DNA of 64,000 bases from Trochalopteron elliotii (lineage: Eukaryota; Chordata; Aves; Passeriformes; Leiothrichidae): assembly GCA_024734555.1 (NCBI GenBank), contig JANPWX010000108.1, positions 475,756 through 539,755 of the forward strand, read 5' to 3'. Positions 1 to 11,238 of this stretch are shown in pieces. The translations under genes and the position numbers were made by a program. How positions within the stretch are numbered: position 1 is the first letter of the stretch; every line of letters begins with the position of its first letter. The notes below the pieces were generated by a model, which did no database searches, had not been told where the DNA came from, and saw only the letters and a list, made by a program, of their open reading frames with translations.

Positions 1-107
1 TTATGGTAAACAGTGATAATCTATTAGTCAACACTGAATAATCAGAATTTTATCTCTTTGGAGATTTACGTCATAACTTCAAATGCTCAAGCAAAAGATT
101 TTGCAAG

Positions 108-1231
108 TGTTGTCGGTTGACCCACTCTAGATTCCAGGTGCCCACCAGAACAGTCTATCACTCCTTTTCTCAGCTGGACAGGGGAGAGGACATATATTGA
201 AAGGCTTGTGGGTCAGGATAAGGACAGGGGAAGATCATCAGTTACTGTCATGGACAAGACTCAAATTGGGGAAATTAATTTAACAACAAATCAGACTAGG
301 AAATAAGAAATAAAATGAAATCTTACCATACGTTCCCCCTATTCCCCTATCCTCCCTTCTTCCCAGGCTCAACTCCATTCCTTATTTTCCATAATTCATC
401 TTCCTAGCATCACAGGGGAGTGAGAAATAAGGACTGTGGTCAGTTGATCACACCTTGTCTCTGTCACTCCTTCCTCCTTAGAGGGAGGACACCTCACACT
501 CTTCCCCTGCTCCAGTGTGGGATCCTTTGCATGGGACACAGACCTTCATGAGCTTTGCCAGTATGAGTCCTTTCCGTGAGCTGCAGTTCTTCACAAACTG
601 CTCCAGTGTGGGTCCCTACAACAGCATGCAGTCCTTCCAGAACAGGTTGCTCCAGAGTGAATCCACCATGGGGTCATAACTCCTGCCATCAAACCTGCTC
701 CACTACAGGCTCCTCTCTCCATGCAGCCACAGGTCCTTCCAGGAGCCTGCTCCATCATGGGTTTCCTATGGGTTCACGACCTCCTTTGGGTACTGATCTG
801 ATACAGCATGGGAATTCTCCATGGGCTGCAGGTGGATCTCCACATCCCCATGATCCTCCATGGGCTTCAGAGAGAAAACCTGCTGCACCATGGTCTGTAA
901 CATGGGCTGGAGTGGAATCTCAACCCCAGCACCCAGAAAATCTCTTCCACTTTCTTCTTTACCATCCTTGGTATCGTCAGGACTGTTTCACTCATGTGTT
1001 GTCATGCCTCTGTCCAGGCTTCTCTTGCACAGCAGTTTTTTACCCCTTGTTAAATCTGTTATCCCAGAGGGCTACCACCATTGATGGGTTCAGCCTTGGC
1101 CAGCAGCAGATCCATCCTGGAGTCAGCTGGCATTGGCTATTTTGAAAATGGGGGAAGTTTCTAGAAGCTTCTCACAGAAGCCACCCCGTAACTCCTTCTC
1201 TACCAAAACCTTGTCACATAAACACAGTACA
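108..1231 (-). mobile_element. Solo LTR of an avian endogenous retrovirus, 1124 bp, with 5-bp TSD
   Basis: The element runs from TGTTGTCGG to CAGTACA on the + strand and is flanked on both sides by the direct repeat GCAAG (103-107 and 1232-1236). TG...CA ends with a 5-bp duplication are the signature of a retroviral LTR, ERVL-like by duplication length. The interior has a degenerate repeated module beginning CTGCTCCA, near 508, 597, 647, 689 and 747. The sequence resembles a widespread bird LTR family that I know by pattern; on the minus strand it starts TGTACTGTG and ends in CAACA, so I place its sense strand as minus. No gag, pol or env reading frame accompanies it. The open frame at 576-1145 is a by-product of this noncoding, C-rich repeat. 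The ends are directly supported; the family assignment is from memory. Confidence 0.8.
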
Positions 1232-1656
1232 GCAAGATATTGCTTCAAAAGTTAATTGTTTTCCAAGAGTTATTCACAGTGACATTACTTCTGCATGTCC
1301 CTACTGATACATGCTATCAAAGTAATTTTATTTCTTCATTAAATTTGTAGAGATAAAATTGTCTATTTTCAATTGAAGCGCTTCAGTCTGCAGTTTTGAG
1401 AAAGTGTTCCTTTGGTGTATTTCAAAGTAATAGGCAAAGGATTTAGTAACACACACTGCTACTTTTGTTCCTAGAGTACTTTGACTCCAGTGGTAAAGCA
1501 CAGTTTATTTGGAGGCTATGAGTAAGAAGTGATTCAAAACACTCTGAAAAAGAAAATTATTAATTGAACAGTGTAAGAAAATATCAGCAAAATTGTCTCA
1601 ACTTTATTGAAAGAATAATTGTACATTCTGCCATTTGAGGTCATGATATTTTCATA

Positions 1657-2115
1657 AAATCATAGAATAGAATATCCTGACTTGGAAGGGATCAGCAAGG
1701 ATCATCAAGTCCAACTCCTGGCCCTATGCAGGAGAGTCCCAAGGTGTACCTGGAGCATTGTCCAAACACTTCTTGAGCTCTGTCAGGTTGGTGCTGTGAC
1801 CATTACTCTGAGCAGCCTGTTCCAGTGCCCAACCATCCTCTGGGGAAAGAACTTTTTCCTAATACCTGACCTAAACCTTCCCAAGACAACTTCAGGCCAT
1901 TCTCTTGGGCCCTGTCACTGATTGCCAGAGAAAAGAGATCATCGCCTTCCCTTCCACTTCCCCTCACAACGATGCTGGAGACTGTGATGAAGTCTCTTCT
2001 CAGGCTCTTCTTCTCCAGGCTGAGCAAGCCAAATTACCTCAGCCTCTCCTTGTAAGGCTTTCTGTCTAAGCCCTTAACCATCTTCATAGCCCTCTTTTGG
2101 ACACTTTCTAAGTAT
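1657..2115 (-). mobile_element. CR1 LINE fragment, 3' end at the low coordinate
   Basis: It begins with ATCATAGAATAGAATATCC, the reverse complement of the CR1 3' terminus, followed by TTGGAAGGGATCAGC and TCCAACTCCTG. It continues through the typical 3' region (CAGCCTGTTCCAGTGCCC, TCCAGGCTGAGCAAGCC) and stops near CTCTTTTGGACACTTTC. It is 5'-truncated, as most CR1 copies are, and has no usable reverse transcriptase frame. Confidence 0.9.
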
Positions 2116-4198
2116 AAGCAAAACCTTTCTAGGTCCTAGAGGAAAGAAAATACAGATACATTCTCAGATCTGTATAGCTACATTTAAGTCTGTTAAGTCT
2201 ACATTTTTTAACTTTTGACACCTGTAATTATAAACAGACTTCATTCTGGTTATTAAGAAACCTCCACCTTTTACTGTTGAACAATACTTCTACACCCAAA
2301 ATAAATGCTAGCCTTGTGTAAATTATTTTATCATGAAAACTCCTCTGGAGAAGCTTTTCAGTTGAACATCCAGAGTGAAAAAAAATCACATTATTTTTGC
2401 TTATAAAAACAATTTGATTTTGGTGTTTTCCCTATACTATGTTTAGATTGTGTACTTTTCCCTTTGATTGCCAGAGAAGTTTGAGAGACAGGCTAGGCCT
2501 TCCTAGGTATCAAATTAATTGCTTGGATGACTACCCAAAACATATTAAAAAGTGTACAGAAAGAGTGTGCCATTAATTATAAGATTAAAGTTTCAGAGGA
2601 TTTGCGTGCATTACTGTGGATTATGAAAAGCTTTCTTTTACTTTGAAATGGATTTTCATTTGCCACTGGAAAACAGAACTTGTAATACTTCCCCAGTTCT
2701 TATAATAATTTTTAAAATTAAAAAGGATTGTAGGTTACATGAGGTTTGGATACTAGGTGTTGAAGTTTTTGGAGGTACATAAAATTTGAAGAAGTAAACA
2801 AGCATATTTCACTTGGAAACCTGAAAGATATTAGAATTTTTCATGCAACTTTGCAATTAATTTTTAAAAAAATAATATTGTTAATCAATTCTTTGATAAA
2901 TTCATGTTAATGGGTGAAAAATGTTTTGAAGCACATTGTAAGATCTTTAGACCAAACTGACCAGATATTGCAGCTATAATACTGCTAAAATTTGCATTAT
3001 TAACACAAAGAGTACTTCCATCAATGATTTGCTGCATTTATTTATTTATTTTATTTATGACTAAAACCAGAGAGCACAAATTACTCTAGCAAAAATATTC
3101 TGCAATTTTTTTAACTTCAAACCTATTCACTTTTCAGTAGATGAAAACAAGTTTATTTTTTTAAAGTATTTAAAAGTTTGAAATGTACTTTTATAAAATC
3201 CTGAAAATTAGTAATTTAGTTCAGATATTTTTGACAGAATCTTTTGCCTCAGATTTTTTCTCGTTTTTTCCTTAAGATTTTTTTTGTCAAAAGAAGCTGT
3301 CCACTTACCATACAGGTCCTTCACATATGGTCAGAACATTGAGCTCAGTTTTCCAGGAATTAGAGCAAAGTATCTTGCCAGTGGCTGTGGAGTACCTTTG
3401 CCTTGTTCTGAGGGATTAACTGAAGGCACACAGAGAGATGAATCAAATATTTTTGCTACTCTGCTACAGGAGAGGAAAAGATAATTTGGGGTTTTTTGAG
3501 TTTCTTTGTAGATAGGGAAAGAGTTTGGTTGTCATCTCTCATAATGAACATCTAAGAAAGCCTGTCTTATGGCTATATTATTATCATTAAGCCAATTACT
3601 TGTTAAAACTATAAATCTTTAATTATTCATACAGATAATCTGATTTACAGAATGCGTTTTTTTTAATCTGAGTAAATCTTTGGTCACTCTTATTTCTTCA
3701 TTAAACTTGTACAAAATAAAAATGTAATCCATTCTCTTAGAGGAAAAGTATCAAAGAAATCAATATAAACCAAACAAATTTAATTCAGAGAGAACGTTGA
3801 AATAAAATTTTTTTGAGGAAGGGAGCAGAACACAGAAAACCAGCTAGCCAAGGCCCAATAGTAACATATAATCTTCTTGGAAAATTATTTCAGTTCTATT
3901 CTGTTCTACAATGAGGAAAGGGAACATCTTTCCACTTTCATATAAAAAAGTAGGTAAGAATTTTTTCCCTAACAATTGTTACAGTTTTCATTGTAAAACA
4001 TATATTAGGTAGAGTAATAGATGAGCCTGAGACTTTTCATATATTCTGGCCATCCATTACATAGCCAGTTAGCATGAAGGAACAACAAAGCTAACAAAAA
4101 TTAGGTCTTTAAGAAGGTTCTGTGGGTTTGTTCTGTATGTAATCATTTGACCAAAAAAGAGAATAAGAAACCAATTTTATTGTTATCTTACAAGTCTG
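2116..4198. other. AT-rich intron sequence, nothing recognised
   Basis: About 2.1 kb of low-GC sequence with A and T runs. There is no repeat-family signature, exon-like frame or structured RNA that I can support. The 66-codon open frame at 3284-3484 shows no recognisable domain. Confidence 0.6.
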
Positions 4199-4366
4199 AG
4201 CTTGAATTTTTTAAATAATAATTAGAATTTTTTTGTGAGTTTGTTACTAACTTCAGTAAATTTTAATTTACTAACCATTGTAAGCTTGAATTTTTTAAAT
4301 AATAATTAGAATTTTTTTGTGATTTTGTTACTAACTTCAGTAAATTTTAATTTACTAACCATTCAT
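4199..4366. repeat. 84-bp tandem duplication
   Basis: Two adjacent copies of an 84-bp AT-rich unit, starting AGCTTGAATTTTTTAAATAA and ending TTTACTAACCATT, at 4199-4282 and 4283-4364. They differ at one clear interior position (GTGAGTTTG against GTGATTTTG). Such near-identity suggests a recent slippage or unequal-exchange event, or an assembly duplication. Confidence 0.9.
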
Positions 4367-7300
4367 TTCCATTGTCAGCCCTAGTATTGGAGTGCTGACA
4401 TTTTGCTTTGCACAGGAAAGAATTATCTTTAAGGATCTCAATAAGAAAAACAAGGACACTCATTGGTTAACTGGATGGCTAAGACTGAAATTGTAGAAAA
4501 AGTGTCAGCAGTCTCATGTCACTCCTGCTGCTGGGAATCCCAACTCTTTTAACATAAGATGAGTCTTTCCTCATGACATGCTGCTCAGATTCCATCTGTG
4601 GTGAGGTTCTCCTGTCCCAGTGTTATTCATACCTTTACAGTTTATATCTCTGAATATATTTATCAGTCTTTTACCTGTACAATGCTGAACATTCTAGATG
4701 GCACACCAGTGTTCAGGCAGAGCATGATGCTCTTGCACGGCTCCGCGGGAGCAGACCTTACAGGAGGGACGTACAGGTGACATTGGCAAGGGCAACACTC
4801 GTGTCACTGTACTTGCTCAAGTTATCTTGTAGCTACTCACACTAACATACCAGTCTCTGTAACCAAGGCCTTTGGTTAAACTCTGCCTAGATACTTGAAA
4901 CCACTATCTCCTACTGCAATATCTTTCGTGCTAGCCTCCTAGAGTAAAACCTTATCCCAAAGGAAATCCTTCTCCAATGATGCATCCCAGAACCTTTTGC
5001 CTGGCTTAGTTTTGTTCTTCTCTAAAAAGAGCTTTTTATAAACATTATACTGTTTTCAAATTTCCTAGCTGTTTTCTGAAGTACTCTATGGTCTAAAAGA
5101 TTTTCTGAAATGCTCTTAGCTAAAGACTGTTTTCATTTCTGACCTTCAGTAAAAGAAAACACTTTCTCTGTGGGAATTTAAGTTCCTACTTTACTCCTGT
5201 ATGAACCCGTAAATGACAGGTGCCAGCATGGACATGTAATGTATTTACTAAAGCTGTCATATCACCCAAAGCTTTCTGAATTTCCAGATCTTCTCCTTCT
5301 CTTCTTTTTTCTGTTTTCTGTCATAAAAGATCAATAATTTCCTGTCAAAATGCATGTCCATTGATGAGGTTTTAATGAAAATATGTTCATTCAGCCATAC
5401 TATCAGTTAATTTTCATTGGAAGACTTTCAGTGACATAGATCTAGTAAGTAATTGCAATGAGAACTCTTAAGTAAGGGCACAGCTAGTGAAAGTACAAAA
5501 AATAGATCTTCTCTGATGCAATTGGGAGAGTGAGCTAGAGTCCAGATACTTCTGAGAATGAGTAAATATTACCTCTAATGCTCTAAACTCACATTCTGCT
5601 TTATACACTTGGTTTCTTCCATAACAAACACTTCCACATCAGAAGTGGAGGTGCTCCTCCAAAACTACCATTTAAATTGGAGAGACCAGAACTGTCTTCT
5701 GAATTTCAGGTGAACTTCAGAGAAATAATTAATTTGAGGTTATGGAGAGATTCCCTTGACATCTTATGGCAGATATTGTAAGCAGTCCTGAACATGCGGT
5801 CATCTTTATCCATGTGCTTTCTTTGTTGAGATCACAGCAAACATTCTCTTCTCTGTCCGTTGCCTTTTACGCCAAAAACTTACTGAAGTGTCAGCATTTT
5901 TTACCTACTCAATTGTGTGCAGAGACACACTGCTTGTGTGATCACTTCAGGTTAAAACAGATTAAGATACAGAAGGAATTTAATCAATTCTTATTGGCAA
6001 ATCTGGCTAACTTAGACTAATGAAGAGTAGAAATATACTACTAGGTAGCTAGTAGTTCAAAGAAAGCTGGTTGCTATATGTCAGCTTCTCAAGTACAGAT
6101 ATATCTCTGCATGATACTTCATGGAGGTAAATAAAGCCTTCAGATTCCACTTCTAAAATCCAGATTGTCTCTCATTTCCTGTGCATCAAAACTGTCGGAG
6201 CACGGAACAGGCATCTGTCGTCCCTGAAGTGAATCAGTTCCACTGATGCTAACTGGGGTACCTGTTTTTGCTGGTCTGTCCTTTGAAGGCATTTTCAATA
6301 GAATTCTGATGGGAACTGAGCAATAGAAATCCAGGTTTAAATTATGACAATAGCTCCTCAAGACCCTGAAATCTGTAAAAACAGCAGGTCCTGTGCCCTG
6401 GCATAAGCAGGCAGCTCGTTTAGTTGTATCATTTTCAAAAGGTGTTTACAGACCAATTTCAAACATTTATTTTACTGCTGCTCCAAACCAAAGAAGCAGG
6501 GAGGAATGGAGAGTGCCTGTCTAGTCACCTGTATTATTACCTATAATCTTCTTTAGCTGACTATTAGATAACAAATACTCTGCTACATACCAGCTCGCTG
6601 TTATATTGTGCCGCTGGCTGCAACATGTTGAATACTTGATTTGACATTCACATTTTGATTATGGCAGAAACAAATTAATCTAGGCTGACTTAATTGCAAA
6701 TTCATACACTTTGCCAGGCAAACTCTCAGACAGGTAGCATAAATGAAGCTGTTCAAGGATTTTCTGACTGCAAAATTGAAAGGGAAAAAAAGACAGTAAT
6801 TTTAGTAAGTTACATAATGTTATGAAATAATAGAAAATGAACTGTCATCACCTCAGTCTTGTTATATTTTAATTCACAGCTGAAATGAGCCCAGACTGCC
6901 TCATTTATACCAATCAACCTCCTCCACTTCATTCCTGAGTTGAGTGGTTCAGGAAACCAAGACCCAAGTCTAACCAATGCAGAGAAAAGGAAGTATTGTC
7001 AAAATTTGTCTCCAGAGGACTCCTTAGCATTCAGGACAGCCAGCTGGGGGACACTTTAAGAAATGTTTCTCCAACCAGTGTGGTGCAGAATACTTAGAGA
7101 AGCTTTTCTTGAGCCTCTACTGGCCAAGAGTACATGTTTCAGTAATTTAAGATTTGATTAATTCATAAATTACCTATTCCATGTTGTGCAGTGCCATCCT
7201 GATTCTCTTTTTTGACATAAATGTATCATTTACTGCTGTCTGGGAAAGGCAATAGACTTTGCATATAAATATTTAGGAAAGTAAAGAAGAGTCAAATATG

Positions 7301-7971
7301 CATTTAGGTTAATTTTCAGAAGTGGCCATTAGCACATGCCCAGAAAAAGCTAGAAACAGGCAAGAACAATAATACTTGCTAATACTAGAAAGAAACTTTC
7401 CTACTGTCTTTAGCTCAGGAACTTCCTGAGGTGGAATGGCAAACCTGGGAGAGGATCAATGATCACAATTCTTGTGGCTTTCAGTAGATTTCGTTTTAGA
7501 TTACAGAGGAAAGACATCTCATGACAACAGTGGGAGATGATAAAAACATAAGTGTCATTTAACATTTAAAAATATTTTTATCATATCCAGAAACTGCCCG
7601 TTGTGTGAAATAAATGAGATGAAAGACAGTGAGGTAATAAAACAAAATAAAATATGACTTTGCTATGAAATAAGGTACGAGCAAAACAATCTGGACTTAT
7701 TTGAATGGGAAATGTTTTTATTCAGAATCCACCCCAAAACTGCTTTAAAAAACAATAAAAAAACACTGCAATTGAAACATTAAACTTTCATCAGTCTTCT
7801 AACTTTCATACCACCAAAAGTGCAGCATAAATAACCTGAACAAAGGGATTGTAATGTTAAGCTGCAAAAAGAATTTTGAATTTGTGGGATTCAGATGTTC
7901 AAGTAACCTTTAAAAAAGAAAAATTTTAAATGTGTCTTTTCTCCTTAATGTGAAATAACTTTTATTTTACT
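4367..7971. other. Intron sequence without recognised gene or repeat
   Basis: AT-rich single-copy-looking DNA. The segment near 6540-6790 looks different from its surroundings and is listed in the findings as a possible conserved noncoding element. A 73-codon minus-strand open frame at 6140-6361 has protein-like composition but no domain I recognise and no clear splice context. Confidence 0.5.
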
Positions 7972-7997
7972 TTCTTCTTCTTCTTCTTCTTCTTCTT
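7972..7997. repeat. (TTC)n microsatellite
   Basis: About eight uninterrupted TTC triplets in a pyrimidine-rich setting. Confidence 0.95.
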
Positions 7998-10900
7998 GTA
8001 AACACTGCTGTTGGTATATCAAGTAATTATTTGTTATTTTATAAATCCAGCTGCCTTTGTAGAGGTATTGGCAAGGTTTAATCAATGACCATGTATAACT
8101 AAACTAAATATGATTTTTGTAGGAAATTAAAAAAAGGCTGTTCTAAAATAAACTGTGTTTTCCCTTGGGTTGGGAGTCATTTGAAATTATTAAAAACTCT
8201 TTAAAATAAATTATTCTTGTTATTTTTAACACAGCAACATTTTGAAAACAATTAGATAAAAGTGTATTGTGGAGAAGAGTAAATAGGTAAGAGTAATTCA
8301 AAGGGACACAGATGCAAAAGTTCTACTTAATAAAATTATATTCCTTACACTCTTCCCCTATTCAAGGGCTGGTGCTATAGAAAGTAGCCAAAAGAATATT
8401 TAACATGTGTTTCTAAACTTTAAAAAATATATACATATAAATAAATTGAAAAAAAAATTGGAAGTTTATTAGAACACTGCTCAAACGTACGTGACTCAGG
8501 GTTTGAAATAACCAGCAGTTAATCAAATTTAATTTCAGCTGAACTTCATTATTTGCACTTGTACATAATTTTATTTTACTTGAAGTCATCTGAAGCAAGT
8601 ATTTCAAATGACAGATTTTCTGAAATTTGAAATTTTCTTTAAAACTATTGCTTCTTTTTCTATTATTTTATAAGTTTTTTTACTTTCAGAAGGGCAAAAT
8701 TCCTTTGCTTTCCAGCAGGCTTGTTTTCTAATTAGTAGAGAAAACATAAGGAAAAATTCCCTGGAAAAGTCAGAGACAAGGCAGAATAAAAAAGTTTTAA
8801 GACATCCATATTTAATATCAGATTTAATAATTAATAATTTTAAATTACTTTTCCTTTCTCAGATAATTTTGCTTAAGGATTCCAATATTGCTTTCTGCTA
8901 TACAGGTGTCTGCAGGACCTAAACAAAACCATTTAATTCCTTCTAATCTTTTTTATGCTGAAAGCACTATACTGGACAAACAAAATCATTTAGTTCTTAT
9001 TAATCTGTTTCATGTTAGAAGCCTGTATCAATACCTTCTATATCAGTTTTTAAAAAATAATGTAGAATCTAAATTTATTGGAAATTAATGAACCTTTCCC
9101 TCAGACAGCTGTTTATGACTGTGGTTCTTCTATAGCTCAGTGAGAGGGCCTGGAATAACAAATAGGATGTCATTCCATATAACTAATAGGTGTCTGGCAC
9201 AAGAGGTATTAATTTTTCTTGGAAGGTACCTCTTTGTTGACTTCAAAGAGAGCCTGGATGACTAGGTGATCTTAGAAATCTCAGCCAATCACTCTTTTAA
9301 GAGTTTTGGAAGGAATAATCTAAATATTAATTGTATCTATACACATCAAAAGAAAAGGAAACAACAGAGAATATTTTCATTAAATGTTGGAAATGATGAA
9401 AGATCCTTTGAATGGGCAGCAAGAAATCCTCTAGTCCACCTGCCTGCTCCAGCTCGTGCACAATAACATGTCTTGGTGCAATGTGTCATTGTTACTGACT
9501 GTGTGTGTATCCACTCTCTCTGTAAGTGTCGGGAGTCCAGTGTTGGCTGAACCTTATACTAACCTCTGTGCCTGGACTTTGGCCAAGAATCTGTAGAACA
9601 TTTCAACAGGTCTTTCTCCCCATCTGGTGTGTTAATTAACCTTTGTTCTATCATGGGCTGCTTCTACTGCTTAACGTTATCATGAGTCTGAGGAGAATAA
9701 AAATGCTAGCAGTGAAGAGAGGCCAGGGACTGCCAAAGATACATTTAAGTTCCATAAAAACATGATGAAGGACACTCACAATAAAAGCTCTGTCAGTGTA
9801 GTTTTATCACCACAATCTGTCACTGCTCCTGGTATACGATAATGTTGAGCTCTTGCAAAAAAAAAAAAAAAAAGAACAAGTTGAAAAGAAAAAGCAGTTT
9901 CATTTCCATTTGAAAATTATTTTATTTTGTCACCAAGCAAGCTTGGATGAACATGAAATTCATCAGACTCTCACAGGAGCAGTTGATATTCCTGAAAAGT
10001 GAACACAGAAAGCTAAAGATGCTGCAACATTTTAATTTGTCAGAAATTTTGCAAATGATTTTCTAGGTCAGCCGTAGAGGGAAGCTGAATAAGGACCCAT
10101 CACTCGATAACCTTTTATCACATAGAATTATCTCTAATGTAATACTAAGCATATAAAAAAAAAAAAGTATAGTATTCTATTTCTTCATAATTTGAAAAGA
10201 ACAATAACTAGTATATTTAATTACAAGTATAGTAAATATATACTGATGTGTTTCTAATCACTGTGAGAATATTGTGCACTACAAGAGGGTATTATAAAAG
10301 AGAAGTTTTACATACATAAGGGATTGAACCAGGAAACAGACTAACAGGTTTTGGACAAAGGAAGAATTCTGGTGCTAGCAAGAAACAAAATAACATATCC
10401 TTTGTGTTTAAACTCTAAATATCTTAACAAAAAACCACATTAATTTAAAGGAAATACATAATCAGGCACTGTTCCGTACCTAGGCTCAGTGCAATATCTA
10501 GGCAACAAAGAGCTGAAGATAGACATTTACAGCAATATTCAGAACACCTAACTTTAGGTGATTAAATAAATCCTAGATTCAGAATCTGGTCACACATGGT
10601 GCATATATCAAAGTAAAGAGGTGCTGCAGAGGAAAATCCTAACTTGGTTTTGTAATGCCATCTGTCACATTCTCTCACTCTCTCTTTCTTTCTGTTGAGT
10701 ATAATGGGAAAATAAAGATCATGCTGCTAATTTCATCACTTCAGTAATTGAAATTATGTAAAAGAGAGCAAATCCTTGAGGTTCAAAAGTGTCTCCAAAG
10801 CAGCACTGAAGCACTCTTGTTTTCATTCTTCTGCAAAACAGAAGACTTCTTCTTTAAGATTTAGTCTCATTAATACATATGATAATGTCTTTTCCACTTG

Positions 10901-11158
10901 ACTCTATTCAAGGAGAAAAATTCCAAATAAAAAAAGTAATTTTTTTAATATCGCAGAAGATAGTTGTGGCTGCAATATCGAAGCAGATTCTTTAAGAAAA
11001 AATGCATCCTACATATTCACAGAACAAAAAGGTTCAAATATTCTTGGTAATGACACATGAGACTACACCAGAAGTTCAACAGTGAGCAAAGCAAATTAAT
11101 ATTGAAGCCTCAAAGACATATATGTCATTGCTGAGGCTCAATAAAAAAGGATCATATG
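7998..11158. other. AT-rich intron sequence, no gene
   Basis: Mostly single-copy-looking AT-rich DNA with an A run near 9859-9875. A stretch around 9370-9480 contains CR1-like wording (ATCCTCTAGTCCACCTGCC) and may be a very degraded minus-strand CR1 copy, but it is too short and diverged to call. Confidence 0.5.
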
Positions 11159-11238
11159 TATGCCTATATACACATATATATATTTAAGTATGTATACAAA
11201 TATATGTGTATATATGTATATATGTATATATATATGGT
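11159..11238. repeat. TA/TG-rich low-complexity tract
   Basis: Imperfect alternating TATATG, TATACA and ATATAT repeats over about 80 bp, ending TATATATATGG. Such tracts are prone to slippage. Confidence 0.85.

Noticed and set aside
576..1145. 189-codon plus-strand open frame, the longest in the window
   Set aside because: It lies wholly inside the TSD-bounded LTR at 108-1231, is antisense to that LTR, and its composition follows the repeated C-rich module.
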